Source of the DNA: Streptomyces spirodelae
GTDB taxonomy: Bacteria > Actinomycetota > Actinomycetes > Streptomycetales > Streptomycetaceae
NCBI RefSeq assembly: GCF_017676385.1
Contig: NZ_JAFFZN010000004.1
Location: 1-64,000, forward strand
Direction of reading: 5' to 3'
Length of the DNA: 64,000 bases
Below, one piece after another: positions 18,056 through 28,804 of the stretch. The notes under the pieces are model-generated. The model searched no databases, was not told the origin of the DNA, and saw nothing but the letters and a program-made list of their open reading frames with translations. Numbering within the stretch: position 1 is the stretch's first letter; each line of letters starts with the position of its first letter. The position numbers and the translations under genes are program-made.

Positions 18056-20554
18056 ATGGTTTCTTCCGAACAGCCACCCCCAACCGAACCGCTGCGTCCG
18101 CTCGACGCGCCCGACCCCGCCATGGCGGTGATCGACGCCGAGGGGACGATCATCGCTTGGACTCCCGCCGCCGAGGCTCTGGTCGGCTACCCGGCCGCAG
18201 ATGTGGTGCGCCGGTCGGCCCAGGAGCTGCTGACCTCCGGCGAGGACGTGGCCAGAGCCGCGATCGTGGCCGAGCACAGCCGCGCCGAGGGCGGCTGGTC
18301 AGGGCTGGCGACCGTACGGCACCGCAGCGGCCGCCCGGTGGAGGTGGGCCTGCGCGCCTGCCCGCTGTCCGATCTGAACGGCAGCGATTCCTGGCTCGTC
18401 TCCGCTGTCGACCTGGGGAAGGCGCCCTCGTGGGCGCTGGGCGGCTCGGTGCTGGAGGCGTTCTTGACGCGGTCCCCGCTGGCCATGGCTGTCCTCAGCC
18501 CGGACCTGCGCTACGTGTGGATCAACGACGAGCTCGAACGCCGCGGCGGGGTCCCGCGCGAGGAGCGGCTGGGGCGCCGTCTGGCGGACACGCTCCCGGG
18601 CCTGGACACCGAAGCGCTGGAGGCTCAGATGCGGCAGGTCCTGACGACCGGCACTCCGGTGATCGACTACGAGTACCGGGGCTGGACCATGGCCGACCCG
18701 AACCGGGAGCACGCCTACTCCACCTCGTTCTTCCGCCTCGACGAGCCGGGCGGCAATGTCCTGGGGCTGTGCTACGTCGTCATGGATGTCACCGAGAGGT
18801 GGCGGGCCCGCGAGCGCCTCATGCTGATCAATGAGGCCGGCACCCGTATCGGCAGCACGCTCGATGTGGAGCGCACCGCGCAGGAACTGGCCGATGTCGC
18901 CGTACCGGGCTTCGCCGACTTCGTCACCGTGGACCTGGTGGAGTCGGTGGTCAGCGGCGAGGAGCCGGCACCGCGGCCGGTCGGCGGCCTGCCCACCTTC
19001 CGGCGCTCGGGGCTGCGGTCGGTCACCGAGGGGACCCCGGAGGCGGTGGCGCAGCGGGGAGAGCAGGTCACCATCGACCCCACTTCGCCCTTCGTCCGCG
19101 CGTTCACGACAGGCGAGGCGCTGCTGGACCGGGACCTCGTCGGCAGCAGCCAGTGGCTCGAGGACGATCCCGCACGGGTGGAGAAGATCCGCCGATTCGG
19201 CATGCACTCGCTGATCGCGGTTCCGGTGCGTGCGCGCGGCACCATCATGGGCGTGGCCTCGTTCGTCCGCTCGCGGTACCCGACGCCGTTCGAGGACGAT
19301 GATGTCCTGCTCGCCGAGGATCTGGTCTCCAGGGCCGCGCTGTGCGTGGACAACGCCCGCCGCTACACGCGCGAGCACACGGCGGCGCTGACCCTCCAGC
19401 GCAGCCTGCTCCCGCACGCCCTGAGCGGCGGCACGGCCATCGAGGTGGCGTCCCGCTATCTCCCCTCCGGCGCGGGTGGCGGCGTCGGCGGCGACTGGTT
19501 CGATGTGATCCCGCTGTCCGGGGCCCGCGTGGCCCTCATCGTGGGCGATGTGGTGGGCCACGGCATCAACGCGGCGGCGACCATGGGCAGGCTGCGTACC
19601 GCCGTGCACACCCTCGCCGATATGGAACTGCCTCCCGACGAGCTGCTGGCACACCTGGACGACCTGGTCATGCGCCTCACGGAGGAGGAGGCATCCCCGG
19701 CCGATGAGCCGTCGCCGGATGTGAGCGCGATCACCGTGCTCGGCGCCACCTGCCTGTACGCCGTGTACGACCCGGTGACCGGGCGCTGCACGATGGCGCG
19801 TGCCGGCCACCCGCCGCCCGCGGTGGTGTACCCGGACGGCACCGTCACGTTCCCCGACCTGCCCGCCGGACCCCCGCTGGGGCTGGGAGGTCTGCCCTTC
19901 GAGTCCGCTGAGCTGGAGCTGCCCTCCGAGAGCCTCCTCGCTCTCTACACCGACGGTCTGCTCAGCGCCTGCGATCCGGATGTCGAGGTGGGCCTGGGCC
20001 GGCTGACAAACGTCCTGGCGCAGCGGGAGCTGCCGCTGGAGGCCCTCAGCTCGGCCGTGCTGGACAGCCTGCTGACCAGTCCGCCCTCTGACGACGCGGC
20101 CCTGCTCATCGCCCGTACACGCGCCCTGACCGAGACCGGTGTCGCCTCCTGGGACCTGCCCAACGACCCTGCCATCGTCTCCAAGGCCCGGTCGATGGCC
20201 GCCCGCCAGCTGAGGGAGTGGGGCCTGGAGGACCTGCTGCTGACCACGGAGCTGATGGTCAGCGAGCTGGTGACCAACGCCATCCGGCACGGCGCGGGCC
20301 CCATCCGGCTGTGCCTCATCCGTCATACGGTGCTCAGCTGCGAGGTCACCGACGGCAGCAGCACCTCGCCACGGCTGCGCCATCCGCGCACCACCGACGA
20401 AGGGGGACGCGGCCTGTTCCTCGTCGCCCAGCTCAGCCGCCGCTGGGGCACCCGCTACACCGAGGGAGGCAAGATCATCTGGGCCGAGCAGGACCTCCCC
20501 GCCCCCTCGGCAGGGCTCTCGGGCTCCCTCCCGGAGATCCCGGACGTCTTCTAG
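18056..20554 (+). CDS. PAS-PAS-GAF-SpoIIE phosphatase with C-terminal anti-sigma kinase domain
   Basis: The 832-residue cytoplasmic signalling protein reads as two PAS domains (about 18-125 and 130-265) and a GAF domain (270-445). A PP2C/SpoIIE phosphatase follows (about 460-680; GGDWFDVIPL, VGDVVGHG, LYTDGLL) and a GHKL domain of the RsbW type (about 700-815; ELVTNAIRHGAG, GRGLFLVAQLS). Such proteins dephosphorylate anti-sigma antagonists and may also bind them, linking a signal to an alternative sigma factor. The partner is not encoded nearby. ATG at 18056 follows AGAAGGG. The upstream terminator shows it is transcribed alone. Confidence 0.92.
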   Translation: MVSSEQPPPTEPLRPLDAPDPAMAVIDAEGTIIAWTPAAEALVGYPAADVVRRSAQELLTSGEDVARAAIVAEHSRAEGGWSGLATVRHRSGRPVEVGLRACPLSDLNGSDSWLVSAVDLGKAPSWALGGSVLEAFLTRSPLAMAVLSPDLRYVWINDELERRGGVPREERLGRRLADTLPGLDTEALEAQMRQVLTTGTPVIDYEYRGWTMADPNREHAYSTSFFRLDEPGGNVLGLCYVVMDVTERWRARERLMLINEAGTRIGSTLDVERTAQELADVAVPGFADFVTVDLVESVVSGEEPAPRPVGGLPTFRRSGLRSVTEGTPEAVAQRGEQVTIDPTSPFVRAFTTGEALLDRDLVGSSQWLEDDPARVEKIRRFGMHSLIAVPVRARGTIMGVASFVRSRYPTPFEDDDVLLAEDLVSRAALCVDNARRYTREHTAALTLQRSLLPHALSGGTAIEVASRYLPSGAGGGVGGDWFDVIPLSGARVALIVGDVVGHGINAAATMGRLRTAVHTLADMELPPDELLAHLDDLVMRLTEEEASPADEPSPDVSAITVLGATCLYAVYDPVTGRCTMARAGHPPPAVVYPDGTVTFPDLPAGPPLGLGGLPFESAELELPSESLLALYTDGLLSACDPDVEVGLGRLTNVLAQRELPLEALSSAVLDSLLTSPPSDDAALLIARTRALTETGVASWDLPNDPAIVSKARSMAARQLREWGLEDLLLTTELMVSELVTNAIRHGAGPIRLCLIRHTVLSCEVTDGSSTSPRLRHPRTTDEGGRGLFLVAQLSRRWGTRYTEGGKIIWAEQDLPAPSAGLSGSLPEIPDVF

Positions 20555-20643
20555 CCGCGGCCGGCACGGGCGGTTTCGGGCCGGCGCAGGGGAGTTCAGC
20601 TCCGCCTTGGTGCGGCTCGGCGCGGGCCGTTGCAGATTTCCCT

Positions 20644-22124
<1,481 letters not shown>

Positions 22125-22134
22125 GCGGTTCCCC

Positions 22135-22190
22135 GGACGAAGGCTCGGAACCGCGCCGCGGGCCACGCCACCGCATCCGAGCCTTCGTCC
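22135..22190. terminator. 15-bp inverted repeat between argG and the cyclase gene
   Basis: A perfect 15-bp inverted repeat (22135-22149 with 22176-22190) with a 26-nt loop stands between two converging genes. It probably terminates both transcripts. Confidence 0.7.
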
Positions 22191-22236
22191 CCGTTCCCGC
22201 GCTGCCGCCAGGCGGACGATGACCGTCGACCGTCCT

Positions 22237-23184
22237 TCAACGGGTCCCTGGCGCTCGCCCCGTCTCCAGCCCGGCGAGGCGTGAGGTGCCCGAGTAGAGC
22301 GGTCGGCCGCAGCGCTGGACCTCCAGGCTGACCTCGCCGGTCAGATGCTGTTCGGAGTGGCCGAGCCGATGCGGGCTCAGCGCGGGAATGGGCAGCCGCA
22401 GCAATGGGCTGCCCGCGCCCTGGCCGCTCAGCCGTACCCGGTGGCGCGGACCGAGGGCCGTGAGCGACCAGCGGTCACCCCGAGCGCCACCCCGGACCAC
22501 GGCCGAGGGCGGGAACAGATCGATGCGGTGGTCCCCCGCGACCAGCACCAGCCCGCCGACGGGCACCGTACAGCGCCCCCTCCCCAGCAGCCCCCCGGCG
22601 AACGCCACCTTCACGTCGGGGCGGTCGAAACCGTGGGCCTGGCCCCACCACCAGGCCGGAGGAAAGCCGCGCCCCCACGACTTCTCCGCGTACGCCTGGC
22701 AACCCGTCAGGTCCCAGTGTTCGCCCGCGAGCCGTGCCGTGCCCTCGACCCGGGCGTCGAAGAGGTAGGGATACCAATAGTGGTTGAGCCACGGCACCAG
22801 CGAGAAGACCCCGGCGGCGGGCAGGAGCGTACGGCGGCGGGCGCGGGGAACGACGGCCAGCTCCAGGTCCACATCCGGCAGGGACACCCGCAGGCGGTCC
22901 TGCGCGAAGGAGAGCGCCGGAGCGGCATGCACGGCGAAGCGGTCGGTGTCCGCGCGTACGCCGTCGAGCGTCACCGACCGTACGAGGGAGGGGCTGGCCG
23001 CCACCACCACCGTCCCCCAGCGGCGGCCGCGCCGCTCGTTGACGCCACAGGCCACCAGCAGCACCCGGCGCCGGGCGGGGTCGGTGAACCGCCAGAGATG
23101 GCCTTCCATCGCCGACCGGTGCGAGAGCAGCGGATCACCCCACGGCAGGTCCGCGCCGGTGCGCCGCCACCACTGACGCAGCAC
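22237..23184 (-). CDS. Tocopherol cyclase-family protein (VTE1-like)
   Basis: The 315-residue protein has the hallmark of the tocopherol cyclase family. A central block with Y165, AEKSWGRGFP and WWWGQ (165-183) corresponds to the IEKDWGRSFP segment of plant and cyanobacterial VTE1, preceded by PWLNHYWYPYL (131-141) at the position of its MECYHG block. An N-terminal EGHLWRF matches EGWYFRV. The family closes the chromanol ring by adding the quinol hydroxyl to the prenyl double bond. It is shorter than plant VTE1 and lacks a transit peptide. GTG start 2 nt after the upstream stop, with a ribosome site in the end of that gene. Last gene of a four-gene operon. Confidence 0.82.
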   Translation of the reverse strand: MLRQWWRRTGADLPWGDPLLSHRSAMEGHLWRFTDPARRRVLLVACGVNERRGRRWGTVVVAASPSLVRSVTLDGVRADTDRFAVHAAPALSFAQDRLRVSLPDVDLELAVVPRARRRTLLPAAGVFSLVPWLNHYWYPYLFDARVEGTARLAGEHWDLTGCQAYAEKSWGRGFPPAWWWGQAHGFDRPDVKVAFAGGLLGRGRCTVPVGGLVLVAGDHRIDLFPPSAVVRGGARGDRWSLTALGPRHRVRLSGQGAGSPLLRLPIPALSPHRLGHSEQHLTGEVSLEVQRCGRPLYSGTSRLAGLETGRAPGTR

Positions 23185-23186
23185 CG

Positions 23187-24320
23187 CTAGGAGCTCCGCC
23201 GGGTCAGATAGGCGGTCATGGCGGCGAACCGCCGGCGCGCCTCACCGGACATGGGCACCGCCGCCAGCGCCCGGAGCGCCATCGCCGTCTGATGCTCGGC
23301 TTCCCGCCGGGTGGCCTGCTCACCACCGGCCTCGCCGATCAGTCCGAGGACCTCCGGCACCTCCTGCGGGGTGAGAGAGCCGCCCTCGCGGCTCAGGAGT
23401 TCCCGCAGCCGCGCGGCCGCAGGCGCGTCGGCGTTGAGCGCGAGCAGGACCGGAATCGTCTTCCTGGCCAGCAGAAGGTCGTTGCCGACCGGCTTGCCTG
23501 TGCGCAGCCGGTCACCCCACAGCCCGAGGATGTCGTCGGCGCACTGGAACGCGACGCCCAGATGGCGGCCGAAAGCGGCGAAACGCGCCACCTCGCGCGG
23601 CCGGCCGCCCGCGAGCAGGGCGCCCAGCGCGGCCGCGCAAGCCAGCAGCGCTCCCGTCTTACCCTTGGCGGCGGCGCGGTACTCGGCAACCGAGACAGCG
23701 GACGGCCCGGCCCAGGGCCGCTGGACGAAGCCGAGGTCCCGCACCTGCCCGTACATGGTGGCGATGAGGGCGCGGTTGAGGAGCGCCGCCGCCGTACCCG
23801 AACGGTCGTCGGACTGCCTCAGCAGTGCGTCCATGGCCAGCACGTGGAGCCCGTCACCGGCCAGCAGCGCCGGGCCCACGCCGAACCGCTTCCACAGCGC
23901 GGGCCTGCCGCGGCGGGTGGCGTCCCCGTCGGTGATGTCGTCGTGGACCAGCGTGAAGTTGTGCACCAGTTCGACGGCGACGGCTCCCGGAACGGCACGC
24001 TCCGCTGGCGCGCCCAGCGCCTCGGCGGCCAGATACGTCAGTGCCGGGCGTACGGCCTTCCCGCTGTCCGGACCGGGCTCCCACGCGGTGTCCGCCGCCT
24101 CCGCCTCCTGCCCCGCGACCTCCTCAGCCGCCTCGTCCGTCATCTCCGACGTGTCCGGTCGGGTATGCCACCCGAAGTGGTAGGCGCCGGCGGGAGCCAG
24201 CGGTCCTGGCAGGCGGCCGACGGCCCGGCGAAGGGCCGGCAGCGTCCGCAGGCGGGCTCGCTCGCACAGTTGCTGGGCAGCCCGGATGTCGGCCGGAGTC
24301 GCCCCCGCCACGGTGGTCAT
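23187..24320 (-). CDS. Polyprenyl diphosphate synthase (FPP/GGPP synthase family)
   Basis: This 377-residue trans-prenyltransferase has the first Asp-rich motif DDITD at 127-131, the second DDILGLWGD at 262-270, and the GKAVRPAL substrate-binding segment near 87. It condenses isopentenyl diphosphate into a chain. Cluster logic suggests C20 geranylgeranyl diphosphate, but chain length cannot be read safely. An acidic insert at about 55-80 is unusual. The ATG at 24320 overlaps the UbiA stop (ATGA). It would provide the prenyl donor for the UbiA enzyme encoded just upstream. Confidence 0.9.
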   Translation of the reverse strand: MTTVAGATPADIRAAQQLCERARLRTLPALRRAVGRLPGPLAPAGAYHFGWHTRPDTSEMTDEAAEEVAGQEAEAADTAWEPGPDSGKAVRPALTYLAAEALGAPAERAVPGAVAVELVHNFTLVHDDITDGDATRRGRPALWKRFGVGPALLAGDGLHVLAMDALLRQSDDRSGTAAALLNRALIATMYGQVRDLGFVQRPWAGPSAVSVAEYRAAAKGKTGALLACAAALGALLAGGRPREVARFAAFGRHLGVAFQCADDILGLWGDRLRTGKPVGNDLLLARKTIPVLLALNADAPAAARLRELLSREGGSLTPQEVPEVLGLIGEAGGEQATRREAEHQTAMALRALAAVPMSGEARRRFAAMTAYLTRRSS

Positions 24321-25477
24321 GCCTTCTCCGCCTGCCCGCCGACCGCCGGAGCGCGCTCCGCAGCCCGCTGCTCCGCCGGCCGGCGCCGGGCGGCCAGTGC
24401 GGTACGTGCCAGCCATCCGGCGAACAGCACGGTGGTGCCCGCGGCGACGGCGACCCACTCGGCCGGGGCCGGAGTGCCCCGCAGCGCGAGATCGGCCAAC
24501 AGCGCCACGATCGTCCCGCAGGTGGTCAGGGGCAGCTGCATGGACGCCCAGAAGGTGACGCCGTCCGCCTTGCGCCGGTCGGCCATCGCGCCGGTGTACA
24601 GGGCGCGCAGCACGTGGAGTCCCACCGGGGCGCAGGCCAGCTGAGCCACCGCCACCAGCGGCGGCAGCTCTCCGGTCGCGGCCAGCGCGAGCACAGCGGC
24701 GTACAGGGTGGCCTGCCCCGAGGCGTACAGGCGGGTCAGCCTCGCGGGACCGAGGGCCGAGGCGAGCGTGTTCTTGCCGACCAGCCGGTCACCTTCGATG
24801 TCGGCGAGATTCATGATCAGGCAGCGGAGCACCTGGAGCACACAGACCAGCGCCGTGCACCACAGCAGGAGCGGGGAGAGCTGATCGGACTGGAGCAGCG
24901 CTGCCAGCAACGGCCCCATGCCGTACAGCACGGCCGCACAGGTCACCTCCCCGAGCGCCCGGTAGTTCAGCCGCAGCGGCGGCGCCGTGTAGAACCAGGC
25001 AAGGGCCATCAGCGAGACGGCCAGCAGCCGGGTGGGCAGGGTCGGCATCACGGCGGTCAGCCCGATGCCGACGAAGAGCGTGACGAAAGCCGAGGCGAGG
25101 CTCACCGTGGGGCTGAGCAGCCCGTCCACCAGAGTGCGGCTGCCGCCGGTCCAGGAGGTGGGGGAGGAGTTGGCCCGGTCGGCCTCCAGGTCGAAGTACT
25201 CGTTGCAGAAGTGCGTCATCAGATGGGTCGACCAGGCGAAGCCCAGAGTGAGCAGATACCAGGCGAGCGAGAACGCGCCGGTCGCGTGGACGGCGAGGGT
25301 GACGCCGAATCCGGTGACCATCATGCTCTGGAAGAGGAACTTCACGCGCGCCAGCCGCAGAAAGGCGGCCAGTCCGCCCGGGGCCGCACCCGCGGCCGTG
25401 CCTGCTGCCGTATCCGAGGCCGTACCCGGGGCCGCGCCGGGTGCCGTGGCCGGGCCGGCCGGCTCGGACGGGTTCAC
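24317..25477 (-). CDS. UbiA-family prenyltransferase, candidate homogentisate prenyltransferase
   Basis: This 386-residue integral membrane protein has about eight or nine helices. The two Mg-diphosphate motifs of UbiA enzymes are present: NEYFDLEAD at 92-100 and DIEGDRLVGKNT at 226-237. The first is followed by TGGSRTLVDG, a feature shared with MenA-type enzymes. The gene neighbours (4-hydroxyphenylpyruvate dioxygenase and a tocopherol-type cyclase) make homogentisate the likely acceptor. The first 35 residues are Ala/Gly/Pro-rich with short repeats. The GTG start at 25477 overlaps the methyltransferase stop by 4 nt. Confidence 0.88.
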   Translation of the reverse strand: MNPSEPAGPATAPGAAPGTASDTAAGTAAGAAPGGLAAFLRLARVKFLFQSMMVTGFGVTLAVHATGAFSLAWYLLTLGFAWSTHLMTHFCNEYFDLEADRANSSPTSWTGGSRTLVDGLLSPTVSLASAFVTLFVGIGLTAVMPTLPTRLLAVSLMALAWFYTAPPLRLNYRALGEVTCAAVLYGMGPLLAALLQSDQLSPLLLWCTALVCVLQVLRCLIMNLADIEGDRLVGKNTLASALGPARLTRLYASGQATLYAAVLALAATGELPPLVAVAQLACAPVGLHVLRALYTGAMADRRKADGVTFWASMQLPLTTCGTIVALLADLALRGTPAPAEWVAVAAGTTVLFAGWLARTALAARRRPAEQRAAERAPAVGGQAEKA

Positions 25478-26571
25478 GGAGCCTCTTTGGTGGCCACGAT
25501 GATCCCGTGCGGGGTCCAGCCGGGCACGGGGAAGCGCTCCACCGCCCCGAATCCGGCCTCCCGCAGACACCGCTCATGGACCCGCCAGGGGTAGATCATG
25601 CCGCCCTCGGCAGGCAGCGCGGCGAAGTAGACGCTGTCGAGCGCCGCGACGAGCGGACCGTCACCCTCGTCGTTCGACATCGAGTTGAAGACGACCACCC
25701 GGCCGCCCGGCGCCAAGGCCGCGTAGGCTTTGCGCAGCAGCGCAGTGTTCTGCTCCGGCGTCCAGATGACGAGCTGATGGGCGAACAGCACGCAGTCCAC
25801 GCCGGTGGGGAACGGATCGGCGAACATGTCGCAGGGGCGCACAGCGACCCGGTCGGACAGACCGGCCGCAGCGATACGGTCCGACGTCATCCCGGCCGAG
25901 GCCGGGATCTCCAGCACGGTGACCTCCAGCGCGGGATTGTGCCGGGCCAGCGCGATGGCGTTGACCGCGTCACCGCCGCCGCAGTCCAGCAGGCGACGCG
26001 CGTGCGTCAAATCCAGGGTACGCACCAGGTGCTCGTTGGCCAGCTCGGACCAGGACTTCATATAGCGGTAGAAGACCGACTCCAGGCGGGGGTTGCCGCT
26101 CAGCCGCTGGTAGAGGTCGGGCTCGTCCCCGGGGATGCGGCGCAGGCCCACGTTCCTGTTCCGCCGCAGCGATTCGGTGAAGTCGGCCTGCCCTTCGTAG
26201 ACGATGTCCTGCTCGAAGGCGACGGTGTCCTTGATGTTCTGCCAGGTGCCGTTCGCACGCAGTGCCGTGACGAGGTCGGCGACGCGGTAGTCGCATCCGT
26301 CCTTGACGGTCAGGCCGAGCGCTGTGCAGCCCAGCAGCAGGACGGCGCAGGACCGCTCCTGGAGCCCGAGCCGGGCCCGGATCTCCTCCTCGGTCAGCGG
26401 GCCCCGCTCCGTCAGAAGGTCGAGCAGTCCCAGCTCGCAGGCCGCGTTCAGATACTGGAAGGCGGAGTGGCCGAACAGGATGAACGACAAGCGGTCCATG
26501 GTCAGCGGGGGCACCGCCGGGGCGGAGACGTGGTCGACACCGCTCGGCCGCGTGGTCGTCGAGGAGGTCAC
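25474..26571 (-). CDS. SAM-dependent methyltransferase of the dimeric O-methyltransferase type
   Basis: The 365-residue protein has an N-terminal helical dimerisation/winged-helix part (FQYLNAACELGLLDLLTERG) and a Rossmann methyltransferase domain with SAM loop LDCGGGDAVNAI. The fold is that of Methyltransf_2 enzymes, which include O-methyltransferases and some C-methyltransferases such as BchU. In this cluster it could add a second methyl group to the aromatic ring, as gamma-tocopherol methyltransferase does in plants, or O-methylate the product. GTG at 26571 with AAGG upstream. First gene of the minus-strand operon. Confidence 0.87.
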   Translation of the reverse strand: MTSSTTTRPSGVDHVSAPAVPPLTMDRLSFILFGHSAFQYLNAACELGLLDLLTERGPLTEEEIRARLGLQERSCAVLLLGCTALGLTVKDGCDYRVADLVTALRANGTWQNIKDTVAFEQDIVYEGQADFTESLRRNRNVGLRRIPGDEPDLYQRLSGNPRLESVFYRYMKSWSELANEHLVRTLDLTHARRLLDCGGGDAVNAIALARHNPALEVTVLEIPASAGMTSDRIAAAGLSDRVAVRPCDMFADPFPTGVDCVLFAHQLVIWTPEQNTALLRKAYAALAPGGRVVVFNSMSNDEGDGPLVAALDSVYFAALPAEGGMIYPWRVHERCLREAGFGAVERFPVPGWTPHGIIVATKEAP

Positions 26572-26642
26572 CTGGAACCCTTCTTCTCGATGAACAGGTC
26601 CGCATTCCACGGCCCGGCGAATAATTGCAGCCGTTGCCCGGC

Positions 26643-26692
26643 GGTAAGCCTCCGCTGGGCCTGCGGCGTCAAATATTCACTTGGCTGAGTGA
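26643..26692 (-). promoter_or_regulatory. Divergent control region of the chromanol cluster
   Basis: For the minus operon, TTGACG (26672-26667) and CTTACC (26648-26643) are 18 bp apart. Immediately beside the -35 lies the inverted repeat TCACT-N6-AGTGA (26677-26692), well placed for a regulator controlling both directions. I see no equally good promoter for the plus direction. No regulator gene lies in the cluster. Confidence 0.45.
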
Positions 26693-26817
26693 CCGGACGT
26701 GGCGGACACACACCAGGAGCCTGGCCTGCAGTACGACAGCACGTACCGTCTGCGCCAGGTGGCTTTGTGCCGTCAGGTGCCGCCATGTCAGGTGACGCAG
26801 TGCAAAGGACCTCGGTT

Positions 26818-27978
26818 ATGGAACTCAAGGCCACCGTTTTGGCGGAAGGGATTTCCCCGCCCCTGAACGAAGCCACCGGGAACCGTCCGTGCGACCTTCT
26901 GGGAATCGACCACATCCGGCTCTGCGTCGGCAACGCCCGGCAGGCGGTGCACTTCTATGTGAACACCTTCGCCATGGAAGTGACCGCCTACCGGGGTGAC
27001 GAGACCTCCGGCAGCGGGCTGACGGAGTACCTGCTCACCTCGGGCCAGGTGCGTTTCCTCATCACCGGCGGCGCCTCCCCGGACAGCGGCGCCGCCCGGT
27101 GGGCCGCCGCTCACGGGGACGGGGTCAGCGACGTCGCACTTCAGGTCGCGAATCTCGACGAGGGCCTGGCGTACGCGGCCGCGGCGGGTGCGACCGTGCT
27201 CCAGGAGCCGACGGCGCACACCGATGAGTTCGGCCAGGTGAGGACCGCCGCGATCGCCACGTACGGCGAACTGCGGCACACCCTGGTGGAGCGCGGCTCC
27301 TACACCGGGCCTTTCCTGCCGGGTTTCGGGCCGCCGCCGGTGGTTCCCTCTCCCTCCTCGCCGCCGCTCTTCCACCAGGTGGACCACACCGTCGGCTGTG
27401 TGGAGCACGGCCTCATGGACAAGTGGGTCGACTTCTACCGGCGCGTGCTGGGCTTCACGACGATGGCCGAGTTCGTCGGTGAGGACATCGCCACCGAATA
27501 CTCAGCGCTGATGAGCAAGGTCGTCGCCGACGGCACCGGGAAGGTGAAACTCCCGCTGAACGAACCGGCCCCAGGAAAGAAGCGCTCCCAGATCGATGAA
27601 TACCTCCAGTACCACCGCGGGCCCGGAGTCCAGCACATCGCGCTGGAAACGCACGACATTCTGGCCGCCACGGACGCCCTGCGGGCAGCCGGAGTGGATT
27701 TCCTGGCCACCCCGGACGCCTACTACGACGACCCCGAACTGCGCGCCCGTATCGGGGATGTCCGCGTGGACATCGCCGAGCTGCGCGAGCGCGGCGTACT
27801 CGTGGACCGGGACGAGGACGGATATCTGTTGCAGATCTTCACGCGCCCCCTCGTCGACCGCCCGACGTTCTTCATCGAACTGATCGAGCGGCACGGCTGC
27901 CAGGGCTTCGGCAAGGGCAACTTCAAGGCCCTCTTCGAAGCCGTCGAGCGTGAGCAGGACCGGCGAGGAAACCTCTAG
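26818..27978 (+). CDS. hpd: 4-hydroxyphenylpyruvate dioxygenase
   Basis: The 386-residue protein has two VOC-type halves. The three iron ligands are visible: H190 (VDHTVG), H273 (GVQHIAL) and E354 (FFIELIER), followed by the signature [13 protein letters not shown]. It converts 4-hydroxyphenylpyruvate to homogentisate with Fe(II) and O2. The usual tyrosine-degradation partners (homogentisate dioxygenase, fumarylacetoacetase) are absent here, so homogentisate is probably a precursor for the adjacent prenyltransferase. I chose the ATG at 26818 with AAAGGA 8 nt upstream; an in-frame ATG at 26785 has a weaker site. Confidence 0.95.
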   Translation: MELKATVLAEGISPPLNEATGNRPCDLLGIDHIRLCVGNARQAVHFYVNTFAMEVTAYRGDETSGSGLTEYLLTSGQVRFLITGGASPDSGAARWAAAHGDGVSDVALQVANLDEGLAYAAAAGATVLQEPTAHTDEFGQVRTAAIATYGELRHTLVERGSYTGPFLPGFGPPPVVPSPSSPPLFHQVDHTVGCVEHGLMDKWVDFYRRVLGFTTMAEFVGEDIATEYSALMSKVVADGTGKVKLPLNEPAPGKKRSQIDEYLQYHRGPGVQHIALETHDILAATDALRAAGVDFLATPDAYYDDPELRARIGDVRVDIAELRERGVLVDRDEDGYLLQIFTRPLVDRPTFFIELIERHGCQGFGKGNFKALFEAVEREQDRRGNL

Positions 27979-28003
27979 CCGCCGCCGAACCAAGGAGCTG
28001 CCC

Positions 28004-28804
28004 ATGAGCCGTGCGAGTCTCGCCAAGCACCCGGACGAGGTCACCCGCATGTTCGATGAAGCGGCCGGGCGCTACGACCGCACCAACACCCTGCTCTCCT
28101 GCGGCCAGGACAGGCTCTGGCGGGCCCGCACCCGTGCGGCGCTTGCCCTCCAGCCGGGCGAGAGATGTCTGGACGTCGCCTGCGGCACCGGGGTCTCCAC
28201 CGCGGAACTCGCCCGTTCAGGGGCCACCGTCACCGGCATCGACCGCTCACCCGGAATGGTGGCCCGCGGCGCTGCCCGCTCCCTCGACCTGCGGGTCGGC
28301 GACGCCCTGCGGCTCCCCTTCGGGACGGCCGCCTTCGACGCGGTGACCATCATGTTCGGCCTGCGCAACGTCGTCGACCCCGGCGCGGCCCTGCGGGAGA
28401 TGGCGCGGGTGACCCGGCCCGGCGGACGGCTCGTCGTCTGCGAGTTCAGCCACCCCACCTGGGCGCCCTTCCGCACCCTGTACCTGCGGTATCTGATGGG
28501 CGGGCTGCCGCGTATCGCCGACCGGATCTCCAGCAACCCGGACGCCTACACCTACCTGTCCGACACCATCCGCGCCTGGCACGACCAGCCCTCACTCGCC
28601 TCGCTGATCCAGCAGGCGGGCTGGACGCGGGTCTCCTGGCGCAACCTGACGGGCGGCATCGTCGCGCTGCACCGTGCCGTGGCACCGGCCCAGGGCTCCG
28701 GCCCGCCCGGCGAGGGCCCGCGGCAGGAACCGTACACGGCACCGCAGGAACCGCGTACGGCACCGCGACCGCACACGGCACCACGCCGGGAGCCCGCCGT
28801 ATGA
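28004..28804 (+). CDS. UbiE/MenG-type C-methyltransferase
   Basis: The 266-residue class I methyltransferase has the SAM loop [14 protein letters not shown] and the UbiE signature stretch [19 protein letters not shown] followed by [14 protein letters not shown]. UbiE and MenG methylate prenylated quinols at carbon. Here the substrate is likely the prenylated homogentisate product, the step done by VTE3/MPBQ methyltransferase in plants. The last 35 residues are a Pro/Thr/Arg tail with short TAP repeats. AAGGAG precedes the ATG at 28004. Its stop overlaps the reductase start (ATGA). Confidence 0.9.
   Translation: MSRASLAKHPDEVTRMFDEAAGRYDRTNTLLSCGQDRLWRARTRAALALQPGERCLDVACGTGVSTAELARSGATVTGIDRSPGMVARGAARSLDLRVGDALRLPFGTAAFDAVTIMFGLRNVVDPGAALREMARVTRPGGRLVVCEFSHPTWAPFRTLYLRYLMGGLPRIADRISSNPDAYTYLSDTIRAWHDQPSLASLIQQAGWTRVSWRNLTGGIVALHRAVAPAQGSGPPGEGPRQEPYTAPQEPRTAPRPHTAPRREPAV

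Noticed and set aside
15263..18277. A 1004-codon open frame on the minus strand opposite the OtsB-GH15 gene
   Set aside because: It is antisense to a gene with clear motifs on both domains, has His/Gly/Arg-rich composition without any family feature, and crosses a strong terminator. Long antisense frames are expected at this GC content.
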